A stretch of 60,502 bases of DNA from CAZBWE01 sp964581905 (GTDB taxonomy: Bacteria > Planctomycetota > Phycisphaerae > Sedimentisphaerales > Anaerobacaceae): positions 1 through 60,502 of the forward strand of contig CAZOQJ010000002.1 in NCBI GenBank assembly GCA_964581905.1, read 5' to 3'. The notes under the pieces are model-generated. The model saw only the letters and a program-made list of their open reading frames with translations. It searched no databases and was not told where the DNA came from. Both the position numbers and the translations under genes were made by a program. This document shows, piece after piece, positions 17,458 through 26,752 of the stretch (position 1 is its first letter; every line of letters begins with the position of its first letter).

Positions 17458-19449
17458 TTAATGGTTTTCCTTCGTTGTTAAGGCGGCCCTTAGGCGTTCA
17501 CGGGCCTGGGTATAGTCGGGGTTGATTTGTAGCGCCTGATGATATGCATTTATTGCCTCTATGATTTTGCCCTGCTGCTCCAGAAGAACACCCAAATTAA
17601 AGTGCATCTCAGCGTCCTTTGGCCGGGCACTTAGCACGATTTGGAATTCCTTTATCGCCCCATTGATATTGCCCACACGGACCAGCACCAGGCCTAATCG
17701 GCCGTGCGTAATTACGTCGTCAGGTTCAAGTTCAAGTGCTTTTTTATAATACTCAATAGCTTTACCAAAATTACCCTGCTTAGCCAATATAAGCCCGAGA
17801 TTGCTCAGTGCATCGATATCATCCGGCCTAAATCGCAACGCCTGGTGATATTCAGCGATGGCCTCATCGGTCTTTCCCTGCTTGGTTAGCACTACCGCCA
17901 TATTGTAGTGTGGATTTGAAAAGTTCGGATTCAGTTCCAGGGCCTTTTTATAATGCTCAATCGCCTCGTTGAGTTTACCAAGGTCATAAAGAGCAATGCC
18001 TAAGTTGTTATGGGCCTCAGCAGAATCTGGTTTGATTTGCAGGGATTTGTAGTAATGTTCAATGGCCTTATCAAGCTGTCCCATCTCGTTAAGAACGTTG
18101 GCATAATTATTGTGCATAATGAAGTTATCTTCGGTGGCATTGATTGCATGTTCAAAAAGAGCAGTGCTATTTCGCCAATGATTCAGCTGAAGTCGGGTAA
18201 CTATCGACAAAGCCAAAAGAACCGCCGCTGCCGCCGTACCGAGTATAATCTTTCGATATCGCCACTTTGCCAACAAATCCGTCAGGCCCCAGGCAATCAT
18301 AATAAACAGCCCTATGAACGGTAAATAAGCATAGCGGTCTGCCCTGGCCTGTGCTCCGACTTGAACCAGGCCGATAACAGGCACCAGGGTACCGAGGTAC
18401 CACAGCCAGCCAACAGGGAGGTATTTGCGACTTCGAGCCAAACAAATTACACCAGCCGATACGGCCAGTAATAGCAGTACCACCGCTGCCACTTGCCATA
18501 TGGGCAGCTTCTCAAGAGGATAAAACACTGCCAATCGGCTGGGCCATATCATCTTTACTATGTAAATTGCGTAAGAATTAAAAGCGTTTGTCATACGAAG
18601 TTTCAGAGGAACATTGTCCAGTTTAGATACTACACCGCCACGCTGCTGAACGATAAAGGTAATCGCACTTAAAATTACTGAAAGGATAAATAGTGGTATC
18701 TTTTCTGCAAACAGACGCCAGGCTGAAGGACCCTGATAATTCAGTTGTATTGATTCAGAATGCAGGCAATCTTGCTCTTTGCTTTGATGCTGCCATCGTA
18801 GCCGTCCCAACGGCCAATAGTCCAGCAGAAGCAACACAAACGGCAAAGTCACAACCATCGGTTTGGCCATAGTGCTCAACGCAAAAATCAAAACCACCAC
18901 TAAAAGTCTGCCCATACTCGGACGCTTTGCGTATGAGATATAAGCAGCTATGGTTAACATCCAGAAAAAACCGCTCAATACATTTTTGCGCTCAGATACC
19001 CACGCTACCGACTCTACATTCAAAGGATGCAGCGCGAAAGCTGCTGCTACAAAAAAGCTGGGCCAAATCGCGCCGGTCATTCTTTTCAAAATGCCAAATA
19101 ATAACAAAGTGCCGGCAATGTGAAACAACAAACTGGTCAAATGATACCACCTTGGGTTAAGTCCGAACAATTGACAATCCAACATATAGCTTAAAGAGGT
19201 CAGCGGGTGCCACATATGGAAATGAGGTGACGTAAATGCCCAGATAACCGACTGGCGGGTTATGCCACCAGTGACGTGCCGGTTTTCAGTAACGTATTTA
19301 CCGTCATCGTATTTGACAAATTCGTGATTGAGGACCGGCCAATATATCGCAAGAGTTGTTATAATCAGAAAACCACATAGCAGAAGACACCGATGCTTGT
19401 GAAGTAGTATGCTCATTTTCTTCCAAATAAATATGGCTGTCCTGAACAT
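17458..19449 (-). CDS. Membrane protein with GT-C-type N-half and TPR C-half (TMTC-like)
   Basis: A 663-residue protein. The first ~440 residues form about ten membrane segments with a luminal YDD motif early on (VKYDDGKYV, about 46-54), as in PMT-like/TMTC glycosyltransferases. The C-terminal ~200 residues contain about six tetratricopeptide repeats of 34 residues, with the usual alternation (for example AEAHNNLGIALYDLGKLNEA and repeated AI-EYYKKALELxP). The repeats probably bind a protein partner. Two ATGs (19449 and 19416) are possible; the second has a GGAAG site. It converges with the gene at 15801, another GT-C-type protein, so the pair may act in one glycosylation process. Function is inferred from architecture. 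Confidence 0.75.
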   Translation of the reverse strand: MFRTAIFIWKKMSILLHKHRCLLLCGFLIITTLAIYWPVLNHEFVKYDDGKYVTENRHVTGGITRQSVIWAFTSPHFHMWHPLTSLSYMLDCQLFGLNPRWYHLTSLLFHIAGTLLLFGILKRMTGAIWPSFFVAAAFALHPLNVESVAWVSERKNVLSGFFWMLTIAAYISYAKRPSMGRLLVVVLIFALSTMAKPMVVTLPFVLLLLDYWPLGRLRWQHQSKEQDCLHSESIQLNYQGPSAWRLFAEKIPLFILSVILSAITFIVQQRGGVVSKLDNVPLKLRMTNAFNSYAIYIVKMIWPSRLAVFYPLEKLPIWQVAAVVLLLLAVSAGVICLARSRKYLPVGWLWYLGTLVPVIGLVQVGAQARADRYAYLPFIGLFIMIAWGLTDLLAKWRYRKIILGTAAAAVLLALSIVTRLQLNHWRNSTALFEHAINATEDNFIMHNNYANVLNEMGQLDKAIEHYYKSLQIKPDSAEAHNNLGIALYDLGKLNEAIEHYKKALELNPNFSNPHYNMAVVLTKQGKTDEAIAEYHQALRFRPDDIDALSNLGLILAKQGNFGKAIEYYKKALELEPDDVITHGRLGLVLVRVGNINGAIKEFQIVLSARPKDAEMHFNLGVLLEQQGKIIEAINAYHQALQINPDYTQARERLRAALTTKENH

Positions 19450-19616
19450 TACGTGTGATGTTCAATTTCAGCGGCGATTGCCTCCATATATGGCATCACA
19501 GCCGCATCGCCATATGGGTCGTGTCAAAATCGATACCGACCGACAAGCAATATAATAATCTTGCATTCTATCCCTGCGCTCAATCCAGCAACGCCAGTCT
19601 ATATCAGCAGGAAACT

Positions 19617-20537
19617 TTATGCCCGCAAATTTGCCCATTGGAACTTTTTGCCTGTGAGTCGTTCGTAGGCCTCGATATATTTTTCGCTGGTCTTTTTGCA
19701 GATGTCATCGGGCAGTTCTACGCCCGGACCGGATTTATCGAAGTTGATACTCTCTAAGTAGTTGCGAACAAATTGCTTGTCGAAGCTCTCCTGGTCTCTG
19801 CCCGGCTGGTATTTATCAGCAGGCCAGAATCGTGATGAATCCGGCGTCAGGACCTCATCAATTAAAATAATCTTTCCATCAACAACTCCCCACTCGAACT
19901 TCGTATCGGACAAGATTAACCCTTTACTCTCGGCATAGTCACCGGCTTTTTTGAAAATATCCATACTTTTATTGCGCACATAGTCCGCCCGCTCTTTTCC
20001 AATAATATCCACGCACTTCTCAAAGCTGATATTTTCATCGTGAGTTCCTCTCTCGGCTTTTGTCGCCGGTGTAAATATAAGTTCCGGCAGCTTTTCGCAC
20101 TGTCGCAGGCCCTGCGGCAGTTTCTGTCCGCAAACTGTGCCGCTTGTTTTATATTCCTTCCAGCCCGAGCCGGCCAGGTACCCCCGCACCACACATTCAA
20201 CCGGCAGAACCTCGCCCTTTTTGACAAGCATACTCCGCCCGGCAAGACGGTCGCCGAAGTTACAAAACGGCGATGGAAAACTTTCCACGTCAGTACTAAT
20301 TAAATGGTGCTCAACATAATCGCTTAGAAAGTCGAACCAGAACAATGAAATCTGGGTCAAAACGATTCCCTTATAGGGTATGCCATTGGCCATAACAACA
20401 TCGAAGGCGCTTATCCTGTCGGTCGCAACAATCAGCAGCTTATCGCCGAGGTCGTATATGTCGCGAACCTTACCCCGGCTGGGTTCAACGCCGGCTATAT
20501 TTGTTTTCGAAACCGTTTCCATAGCAGTCCTTTCCAT
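19617..20537 (-). CDS. purC: Phosphoribosylaminoimidazole-succinocarboxamide synthase
   Basis: Joins CAIR and aspartate with ATP to make SAICAR, step 8 of purine synthesis. Signatures: SRGKVRDIYDLGDKLLIVATDRISAFDVV near the start (read in two parts, GKVRD and DRISAFD), CVVRGYLAGSGW at about 133-144, and LILSDTKFEWG near 209-219. The 306-residue length matches the longer bacterial/fungal PurC form. The ATG at 20537 has an AGGAG site 8 nt upstream. It stands alone, not with other pur genes; guaB and guaA lie 27 kb away in this window. Confidence 0.95.
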   Translation of the reverse strand: MERTAMETVSKTNIAGVEPSRGKVRDIYDLGDKLLIVATDRISAFDVVMANGIPYKGIVLTQISLFWFDFLSDYVEHHLISTDVESFPSPFCNFGDRLAGRSMLVKKGEVLPVECVVRGYLAGSGWKEYKTSGTVCGQKLPQGLRQCEKLPELIFTPATKAERGTHDENISFEKCVDIIGKERADYVRNKSMDIFKKAGDYAESKGLILSDTKFEWGVVDGKIILIDEVLTPDSSRFWPADKYQPGRDQESFDKQFVRNYLESINFDKSGPGVELPDDICKKTSEKYIEAYERLTGKKFQWANLRA

Positions 20538-20576
20538 CGGATTATCTCCTTTTTATTTTACTTGTTTCAGGTCTCC

Positions 20577-20684
20577 TCATTTTCTATTCTCGAATCAACG
20601 TATGCAGATACCATTTTCAACCTGCTTAATATCGCTGGTTTTCGGCAATAAATCAACCAGCATTTGGGGAAATTTACGTTGATT
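20577..20684 (-). pseudogene. Copied 3' end of the HD-domain gene
   Basis: About 105 bp upstream of purC match the 3' end of the HD-domain gene at 24685-24795: shared words include CGAATCAAC, TATGCA, AACCTGCT, ATATCGC, CGGCAATAAATC and CAGCATTT, in the same order and strand. It carries scattered substitutions and small gaps, so it is no longer coding. It shows another case of a 3' gene end copied to a distant place (4 kb). Confidence 0.8.
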
Positions 20685-20737
20685 TTACTCTCTTTAGGGT
20701 CACCTGCCGAGCGGCTCAAATCAGGGAAATTCAATAT

Positions 20738-20766
20738 TTGACTTTCATTTTTCTATAGAATATAAT
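20738..20766 (+). promoter_or_regulatory. Promoter for trpB2 (sigma70-like)
   Basis: TTGACT (20738-20743) and TATAAT (20761-20766) are separated by exactly 17 bp. The -10 box is perfect and the -35 box has five of six consensus bases. Transcription would start near 20773, about 65 bp before the trpB2 ATG. Confidence 0.75.
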
Positions 20767-20836
20767 GCTTCTTTCTGCTATTTATAGTCAGTTATGTAAA
20801 AACAGACGATTGGGATTTATGCTTAGGAGAAATAAA

Positions 20837-22228
20837 ATGAACAATATAAAGATTCCGCTGGATGAGAGTGATATCCCGCGGCAATGGTACAACCTGGCGG
20901 CGGACCTGCCGACACAGCCCCTTCCACCACTTGGGCCTGATGGCAAACCAATCGGGCCGGAGATGCTTGCAGCTGTATTTCCAATGAATCTGATTGAGCA
21001 GGAGGTGAGTACAGAGAGATGGATAGATATTCCGGAGGAAATCCTCAATATACTTTATCGCTGGCGGCCGGCACCGCTGCGAAGAGCGGTATATCTGGAA
21101 AAATATCTTGATACGCCGGCACGTATATACTTCAAGGATGAAAGCGTCAGCCCGCCCGGGAGTCATAAACCAAATACCGCGGTAGCTCAGGCATGGTACA
21201 ATAAGCAGTTCGGAATAAAGAAGATAACAACGGAGACAGGGGCTGGCCAATGGGGCAGCGCTCTGGCTTTTGCCTGCAAGCTGATAGGGCTTGAATGCAA
21301 GGTTTTTATGGTCAGAATCAGTTTCGACCAGAAGCCCTTTAGGAAAATGATGATGCAGGTGTGGGGTGCAAACTGCGTAGCAAGCCCCAGCCCGGAAACA
21401 AATGCGGGTAGAAAAGTATTGGAGGAGATGCCGGATACGCCTGGAAGTCTGGGAATTGCCATCAGTGAGGCCATCGAACAGGCAGTAACCGATAAATCCG
21501 GCCAAACCCGCTATTCTCTTGGGAGCGTGCTCAATCACGTCCTTCTTCATCAAACAATAATAGGTCTTGAGGCGAAGAAACAACTGGAAAAAATAGGTGA
21601 GAAATCGCCTGATATAGTTATTGGCTGTGCGGGTGGCGGCAGTAACTTTGCAGGGCTATCTTTTCCGTTTGTTGCTGATAAGATTAATGGTGCTGACATA
21701 AAGGTAATTCCCGTCGAACCAACAGCCTGTCCGACGATGACTCGCGGGCCATTTGCTTATGATTTTGGTGACACGGCCTGCACAACACCGCTTCTTGCGA
21801 TGTTTACGCTCGGACACGCATTTATACCTCCTCCAATTCATGCCGGCGGGCTCCGCTATCATGGTATGGCACCGCTGATTTGTCAGGCGATTGTCGAAGG
21901 TCTGATGGAGCCGAGGGCATACCATCAGTTAGAGTCCTACAATGCCGCGTTAACATGGGCTAGGACCGAAGGATTTATTCCTGCTCCGGAGACAAGCCAG
22001 GCCATCGCTGCAGTTATTGAAGAGGCCAAAAAAGCAAAGGAAGAGGGAAAAGAAAAAATGATTTTATTCAACTACAGCGGACATGGATTGATGGACCTGA
22101 CCGGCTACGAGGCATTTCTGTCCGGAAAGCTTACAGACTTTGAACTGCCGGAAGGAGAGTTACAAAAGTATATCGATGATATTAAAGGTCATCCCAAGGC
22201 CGAAGTGAGAAAGAGTGGTAAATGGTAA
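20837..22228 (+). CDS. trpB: TrpB2-type tryptophan synthase beta chain
   Basis: PLP enzyme that makes tryptophan from indole and serine. At 463 residues, with an N-terminal extension before the RPAPL segment and KDE-x-VSPPGSHKPNTA around the PLP lysine (SHK), it belongs to the TrpB2 group rather than classical TrpB. Further marks are TETGAGQWGSALA and the phosphate-binding loop CAGGGSNFAGL. Start ATG 20837 has a TAGGAG site; the open frame upstream is untranslated leader. No trpA is adjacent; TrpB2 enzymes often act alone on free indole. Its own promoter and single-gene layout fit that. Confidence 0.92.
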   Translation: MNNIKIPLDESDIPRQWYNLAADLPTQPLPPLGPDGKPIGPEMLAAVFPMNLIEQEVSTERWIDIPEEILNILYRWRPAPLRRAVYLEKYLDTPARIYFKDESVSPPGSHKPNTAVAQAWYNKQFGIKKITTETGAGQWGSALAFACKLIGLECKVFMVRISFDQKPFRKMMMQVWGANCVASPSPETNAGRKVLEEMPDTPGSLGIAISEAIEQAVTDKSGQTRYSLGSVLNHVLLHQTIIGLEAKKQLEKIGEKSPDIVIGCAGGGSNFAGLSFPFVADKINGADIKVIPVEPTACPTMTRGPFAYDFGDTACTTPLLAMFTLGHAFIPPPIHAGGLRYHGMAPLICQAIVEGLMEPRAYHQLESYNAALTWARTEGFIPAPETSQAIAAVIEEAKKAKEEGKEKMILFNYSGHGLMDLTGYEAFLSGKLTDFELPEGELQKYIDDIKGHPKAEVRKSGKW

Positions 22229-22273
22229 AAAATGTGATATAAAGTCAGCGTAAATTTTTTGAAGGGATTGATT

Positions 22274-23089
22274 ATGAAAAAGGGATTTTTGGTTAGCATG
22301 GGGGTTTTGTTGGCAACAGTAAGTATGGTTCAGGCTCAGGGGCGTGAATTGCATGGGTGGATAAGTCTGGAAATTGGCAGCGAATACATCTGGCGTGGGT
22401 TTGATGTTTATGATGACCATGCCGCAATCCATCCGTCGGTTAATCTGGACTTGTTTCAGACAGGTTTTGGTATGAGTGTGGAGGGGCATAGGGCCACTAC
22501 GACCGGTTTTGAGCTGAATGAACGTTGGGATTATACAGCGTATTACCAGAACCGCCTGTTCGTGGATAAACCGTATGCAACTAACTACAGGGTCGACTAT
22601 GTGTATTACAACTATCCCCAGAGGCCTAGTCACGGCAGCAACAGCATAGACCTTCAGGAAATAAATGCGATTTTCTCCTGGCCGAATATTTTGCCGGTTA
22701 AAGGATTGGTGCCGACATATGTTCTTGTTAAGCTGTGGCCTTCGAGCAGCGGAACCATGATTGGCGCCCGTTCCCCATCAGGAGGAACTGCGTCAGGTTT
22801 CGCACATATTTTTATGCTTGATTACGGCCTGCCCATTACATGCCCAATTATCGGTGGAGACAGAACTTTAAATTTACACTCAGAATTTATTTATAACGAC
22901 GGCGTTAGCCCAATCGGCACCAATGTAGACCATGATTGGTCAAATGCTGTTTTTGGTATCTCAACGGTCTTTGACCTTGGCCACAATTTTTCTCTTACAC
23001 CGGCAGTTAATTATCAGTCCTCATGGGATGACTCGGTTAATCCAGATGATGAGTGTTGGGTGACCTTAAACGCCAAGTATACATTTTAA
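22274..23089 (+). CDS. Outer-membrane beta-barrel-like protein (TorF/porin-like)
   Basis: A 271-residue exported protein with a clear signal peptide (about 1-23, ending in VQAQG). The mature part is rich in alternating aromatic/polar strands (GSEYIWRGFDVYDD, ERWDYTAYYQNRLF) and ends in an aromatic C-terminal strand finishing in F (ALNAKYTF-like), a hallmark of outer-membrane barrels. The early IWRGFD segment is typical of TorF-family putative porins. Start ATG 22274 has a GAAGGG site. A strong terminator follows. The substrate is unknown. Confidence 0.7.
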   Translation: MKKGFLVSMGVLLATVSMVQAQGRELHGWISLEIGSEYIWRGFDVYDDHAAIHPSVNLDLFQTGFGMSVEGHRATTTGFELNERWDYTAYYQNRLFVDKPYATNYRVDYVYYNYPQRPSHGSNSIDLQEINAIFSWPNILPVKGLVPTYVLVKLWPSSSGTMIGARSPSGGTASGFAHIFMLDYGLPITCPIIGGDRTLNLHSEFIYNDGVSPIGTNVDHDWSNAVFGISTVFDLGHNFSLTPAVNYQSSWDDSVNPDDECWVTLNAKYTF

Positions 23090-23117
23090 GACATGGTTTT
23101 AGCATCGTTGCATTTTT

Positions 23118-23153
23118 AAGAGGCTGGCTTTGAAAACCAGCCTCTTTTCTTTT
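23118..23153 (+). terminator. Rho-independent terminator after porin-like gene
   Basis: GAGGCTGG (23120-23127) pairs with CCAGCCTC (23137-23144), extended by flanking A/T pairs and followed by TTTTCTTTT. It lies about 30 bp after the stop codon. Confidence 0.9.
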
Positions 23154-23183
23154 ATAATGGTATAGTAATGTAAGTGGTGAAAA

Positions 23184-24623
23184 ATGCTGACACTGATTAA
23201 TACAAACAGGATGCTGCCTCTCATTGGTCCGGTCGGTCTGGACTACATGGCTGGTTCGGTCAGACAGGCGGGGGTCGACGTAGAAGTTCTCGACCTTGCT
23301 TTGTCGCAGGACCCGGCTAAATCAATAAAAGAGTACTTTTCGGTTCAACAGCCGGCGCTGGTGGGCGTCTCTTTTCGGAACGTGGACGACTGTTTTTGGC
23401 CGAATGCCGACTGGTTTGTTCCCGGATTAAAAGACACCATTGAGAGCATCCGAAGTCTGACCAACGCCCCGATTGTAATTGGCGGTGTCGGCTTTTCGGT
23501 TTTTTCCAGACAAATTGTTGAATATACAGGTGCTGATTTTGGAATACGTGGTGACGGCGAGACGGCAATAATTTCACTTATTCGTCAGTTGCAGGAGTCG
23601 CAGAATTTTATAGAGGTTCCGGGGCTTGTTTGGTGGAAGGATGGCAGGGTTTATAGTAATCGACCGTCTTGGCCGGACCAGATTTCGCTGACAACAGATC
23701 GAGATTTTATTGATAACATAAGTTACTTCAAACAGGGCGGACAATGCGGCGTGGAAACAAAACGAGGCTGCAATCGCAGGTGTATTTATTGTGCCGACCC
23801 GCTTGCAAAAGGAACTAAGCTCAGACTGCGCAGCCCTTCTGAGGTCGTCGATGAAATTCAATCGTTATTGTCTCAGGGAATAGATGTATTGCATTTTTGT
23901 GACTCCGAGGTGAATGTCCCTCGAAGCCATGCTTATGCAATCTGCGAAGAGATTAACAGGCGTTCGCTCGGCGACAAGATTCGCTGGTATGCTTATATGT
24001 CGCCGGTGCCGTTTGATGAAGAATTAGCCGAAGGTATGGCCGGGGCCGGCTGTGCCGGTATCGATTTTACGGGCGACTCCGCCTGCCCTTCGATGCTCAG
24101 AACCTACAGGCAGCCGCACAGAAAGCAGCATATTGCTGATGTGGTTCGGCTTTGCAGAGAAAACAGGATAGCGGTTATGATAGACCTTTTGCTTGGCGGG
24201 CCCGGAGAAACACCGCAGACAGTAGCTGAAACAATTGATTTTATTAAAAAAATAAATCCGGATTGTGCCGGTGCTGCGCTTGGTATAAGGATTTATCCGG
24301 GCACTGCTATGGGCGAAATAGCTGCCCGTGAATTAAAGCAGGGAAAAGATTTTAATATCCGTCGAAAATATGCCGGCCCTATAGATTTGTTTAAGCCGAC
24401 TTTCTACATTTCTAAGGCTCTTGGCGAGCAGCCGGCAAAGCTGGTGAGGGATTTGATTGGTGGCGACAAAAGGTTCTTTGCACCTGCCGACGAAACTGAC
24501 TTTAAAGCATCGGAAAAAAATGATACTTCCAACTACAACTATAATGAAAACTTGCCGTTAGTACGAGCAATTCAAGAAGGTGCCAGGGGCGCATATTGGG
24601 ATATCTTGCGACAAAGCAGGTGA
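23184..24623 (+). CDS. B12-binding-domain radical SAM protein
   Basis: A 479-residue protein. The N-terminal ~170 residues have the Rossmann-like B12-binding fold (opening LTLINTNR, later IVIGGVGFSVF and GIRGDGE), although the DxHxxG motif that coordinates cobalamin from below is not evident. The radical SAM core starts near 190 with CNRRCIYC, the 4Fe-4S CxxxCxxC motif, followed by a glycine-rich GGPGE. Such enzymes do methylations, rearrangements or ring modifications; the substrate here cannot be deduced. It lies behind a terminator, with no obvious pathway neighbours. Confidence 0.85.
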   Translation: MLTLINTNRMLPLIGPVGLDYMAGSVRQAGVDVEVLDLALSQDPAKSIKEYFSVQQPALVGVSFRNVDDCFWPNADWFVPGLKDTIESIRSLTNAPIVIGGVGFSVFSRQIVEYTGADFGIRGDGETAIISLIRQLQESQNFIEVPGLVWWKDGRVYSNRPSWPDQISLTTDRDFIDNISYFKQGGQCGVETKRGCNRRCIYCADPLAKGTKLRLRSPSEVVDEIQSLLSQGIDVLHFCDSEVNVPRSHAYAICEEINRRSLGDKIRWYAYMSPVPFDEELAEGMAGAGCAGIDFTGDSACPSMLRTYRQPHRKQHIADVVRLCRENRIAVMIDLLLGGPGETPQTVAETIDFIKKINPDCAGAALGIRIYPGTAMGEIAARELKQGKDFNIRRKYAGPIDLFKPTFYISKALGEQPAKLVRDLIGGDKRFFAPADETDFKASEKNDTSNYNYNENLPLVRAIQEGARGAYWDILRQSR

Positions 24624-24676
24624 TATAGTTGAGTGAAATGAGGGCCGGCAATATTTGTTTTGAAAAATGCCTTTAT

Positions 24677-25474
24677 TTAGGCTTCTTCGTTTTCTATTTT
24701 CGAATCAACATATGCAAGTATTTTTTCTTTAACCTGCTCGATATCGCCGGTTTGCGGCAATAAATCGAACAGCATTTCCAGGAATTTGCGCTGCCTTATC
24801 CGTTTCAGTGCAGCAGGATAGTTCACATCGTAGACCCATCCAAGCAGACAAAGCTTCATATCGTTTAGCGTTCGCATCTCGTTATAAGCTATCAGCTGGC
24901 CATGGAGAACCTTTTTGAGTATCTCGTTCGAATACACCGGCTCATCCGCGAAATCCAGCTCCAGCTTGAATCCCTCCGGATTTTCCTTGTATTGCCTGAA
25001 GTATCCTGTCACCACATAGAGTATATCTATCTTATCAGCATCTCGTATCAGTTTCGAAAACAAAAGGCACTGGCCGTCTAAATCCTTCGGCAGTTTTTTT
25101 AGCCCGTGATATTCAATCGCTTTTTCTATCAATTCTCTTTCTTTTTCCTCTACCTCCTCAAGCACTTTCTTTTGGCGAAGGATATTTAAGCCAAGCAGGC
25201 TGTGGTTCACGCTTCTGGTGTCGTTGTATGTTCGGTATCTGATGAACTGCTCAAATCGTCCAACATCGTGAAAAAGCGCAATTACCTCCGCTATTCGCTT
25301 TTGGTTGTCTGACAGGTTTAGCTGTTCGGCTAAAAACGTCATCTCTTTACACGTCCGCTGGCTGTGCTCTTCCTTGAGCTTCAAATGGGCATTTACAAAT
25401 TTATCATCGCCATAAAAGCCGGCCACATAGTCATTAAACCAAACCCTGAAATTTTCAATCTGCTCTTGCTTCAC
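24677..25474 (-). CDS. HD-domain phosphohydrolase
   Basis: A 265-residue soluble protein with the HD metal-binding set: H in EEHSQRT (about 36), HD in ALFHDVGRF (about 68-69) and D in RDADKID (about 147). These are typical of phosphohydrolases acting on nucleotides or nucleotide signals. The C-terminal ~100 residues are helical and not assigned. It converges with the radical SAM gene. Its 3' end has been copied upstream of purC (20577-20684). Confidence 0.85.
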   Translation of the reverse strand: MKQEQIENFRVWFNDYVAGFYGDDKFVNAHLKLKEEHSQRTCKEMTFLAEQLNLSDNQKRIAEVIALFHDVGRFEQFIRYRTYNDTRSVNHSLLGLNILRQKKVLEEVEEKERELIEKAIEYHGLKKLPKDLDGQCLLFSKLIRDADKIDILYVVTGYFRQYKENPEGFKLELDFADEPVYSNEILKKVLHGQLIAYNEMRTLNDMKLCLLGWVYDVNYPAALKRIRQRKFLEMLFDLLPQTGDIEQVKEKILAYVDSKIENEEA

Positions 25475-25604
25475 AGTGTTTTGGCCTCCTGATAAAGAAT
25501 CTTTTAACCCGAATTTTTAGTAAAATCCGTATTATATATTCTATAATTCCTCAACTCAGGTATAATACAGCCCAAATAGGCAATAGTCAAAGGAGCAAAC
25601 TGAT

Positions 25605-25877
25605 ATGTCAACAGTAAAAGATATTATTGTCAGAAAGCCCACAGAAGAAGAGGCCAAAACTTGCAAGGTCTGGCCAATCTGGAAATGCCAGCCCAGCACC
25701 TTTGACTGGGCATACACCGAGAAAGAGACCTGCCTTATTTTAGAAGGCAAAGTAACGGTAACCGACGGCAAGGATTCGGTAAGTTTCGGCCCGGGCGACC
25801 TTGTGATTTTCCCGCAGAACCTCGAATGTACCTGGCAGGTCGCCGGGGCGGTAAAGAAACACTACAACTTTGGCTGA
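25605..25877 (+). CDS. Small cupin (DUF861/EutQ-like)
   Basis: A 90-residue single-domain cupin with the DUF861 pattern: KCQPSTFDWAYTEKETCLIL, then EGKVTV and FGPGDLVIFP, closing with a W-x-V stretch. Related proteins bind metal or small carbonyl compounds, but function is often unknown. Its 3' end overlaps the convergent trmB gene by 16 bp. Confidence 0.85.
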   Translation: MSTVKDIIVRKPTEEEAKTCKVWPIWKCQPSTFDWAYTEKETCLILEGKVTVTDGKDSVSFGPGDLVIFPQNLECTWQVAGAVKKHYNFG

Positions 25878-26533
25878 AAGGATTTGCCCCGCCCTGCACT
25901 TGGCGCGGGGTAAATTTTTCTTACGGCGAGGGTATAGATAGGCCGTTGTTCTTTAAGGAATTTTCTTTCGTAGTTTGTGCCGGTCCATTCACCGGGTTCG
26001 GTGCTGGCGGTGGGGAGAAATTCAACTTCCTCAAGATTCTTACGATTGTTAGTTATTAGTTCTTTTATTCGCTCAAAGTACTCGGCGTGGTCGGTAGCAA
26101 CTCTTATCTGGCCTTCGGTCTTTAAGCAGCGGAGCAGGTGCCCTAAATTAGGGGGGCAAAAGAAGCGTCTTTTGTTGTGTCGTCTTTTCGGCCAGGGGTC
26201 GGGGAAGTATATGTGTAAGCAGTCGATGGAACTGTCAGGGACGAAGTTGGCTAAAAGGTTAGTGGCATCGGTGCGTATTACCCGCACATTTGTCAATCCC
26301 CATCGGCCTATACGGTCGACGGCATAGCGGTAGTATTTGTTGGCCCGTTCAATGCCGAGGAAATTCACGTCCGGTTGTATTCTTGCCTGGTTTAACAAAA
26401 AGGTGGCTTTGCCCGTGCCTATCTCGATATGGACCGGGCCGGGACGTCCGAAAATCCTGACAAAGTCGATTTTGCCGTCCAAATCTTCGGGCCTTAGTGA
26501 GACTGAAGGATAATCTTTTAATTTTCGAGCCAT
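25862..26533 (-). CDS. trmB: tRNA (guanine-N7)-methyltransferase
   Basis: Methylates G46 in tRNA with SAM. Shows the SAM-binding HIEIGTGKATFL (motif I), NFLGIERANKYY, the family-specific HIYFPDPWPKRRHNKRR near the middle and the late TNYERKF. Start ATG 26533 has a GGGAAAA site; the longer frame from 26569 lacks one. Length (223) is normal. Its last codons overlap the opposing cupin gene. Confidence 0.93.
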   Translation of the reverse strand: MARKLKDYPSVSLRPEDLDGKIDFVRIFGRPGPVHIEIGTGKATFLLNQARIQPDVNFLGIERANKYYRYAVDRIGRWGLTNVRVIRTDATNLLANFVPDSSIDCLHIYFPDPWPKRRHNKRRFFCPPNLGHLLRCLKTEGQIRVATDHAEYFERIKELITNNRKNLEEVEFLPTASTEPGEWTGTNYERKFLKEQRPIYTLAVRKIYPAPSAGRGKSFQPKL

Positions 26534-26752
26534 ATTTTCCCTTTTCGCTCTCAAAAAGCACAGAAACATAGGTTCAATGGCACTATTATATAAAAGATAG
26601 GGGCTTTAGGTAAGGTCTAAAATGGTTGTTTGTTTGTATCATGATTAAAGGGGGTATAAGAACGACTCGATAAAAAATGTGAACTGGTTCTTGGTCTATG
26701 CGTATTTAATTGTAGGACAATAGCGCAGACTAAAGGTAAGGAGAACGTAAAA

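Noticed and set aside
20792..21583. 263-codon minus-strand frame opposite trpB2
   Set aside because: It is antisense to a clear TrpB2 with promoter and ribosome site; no family likeness.
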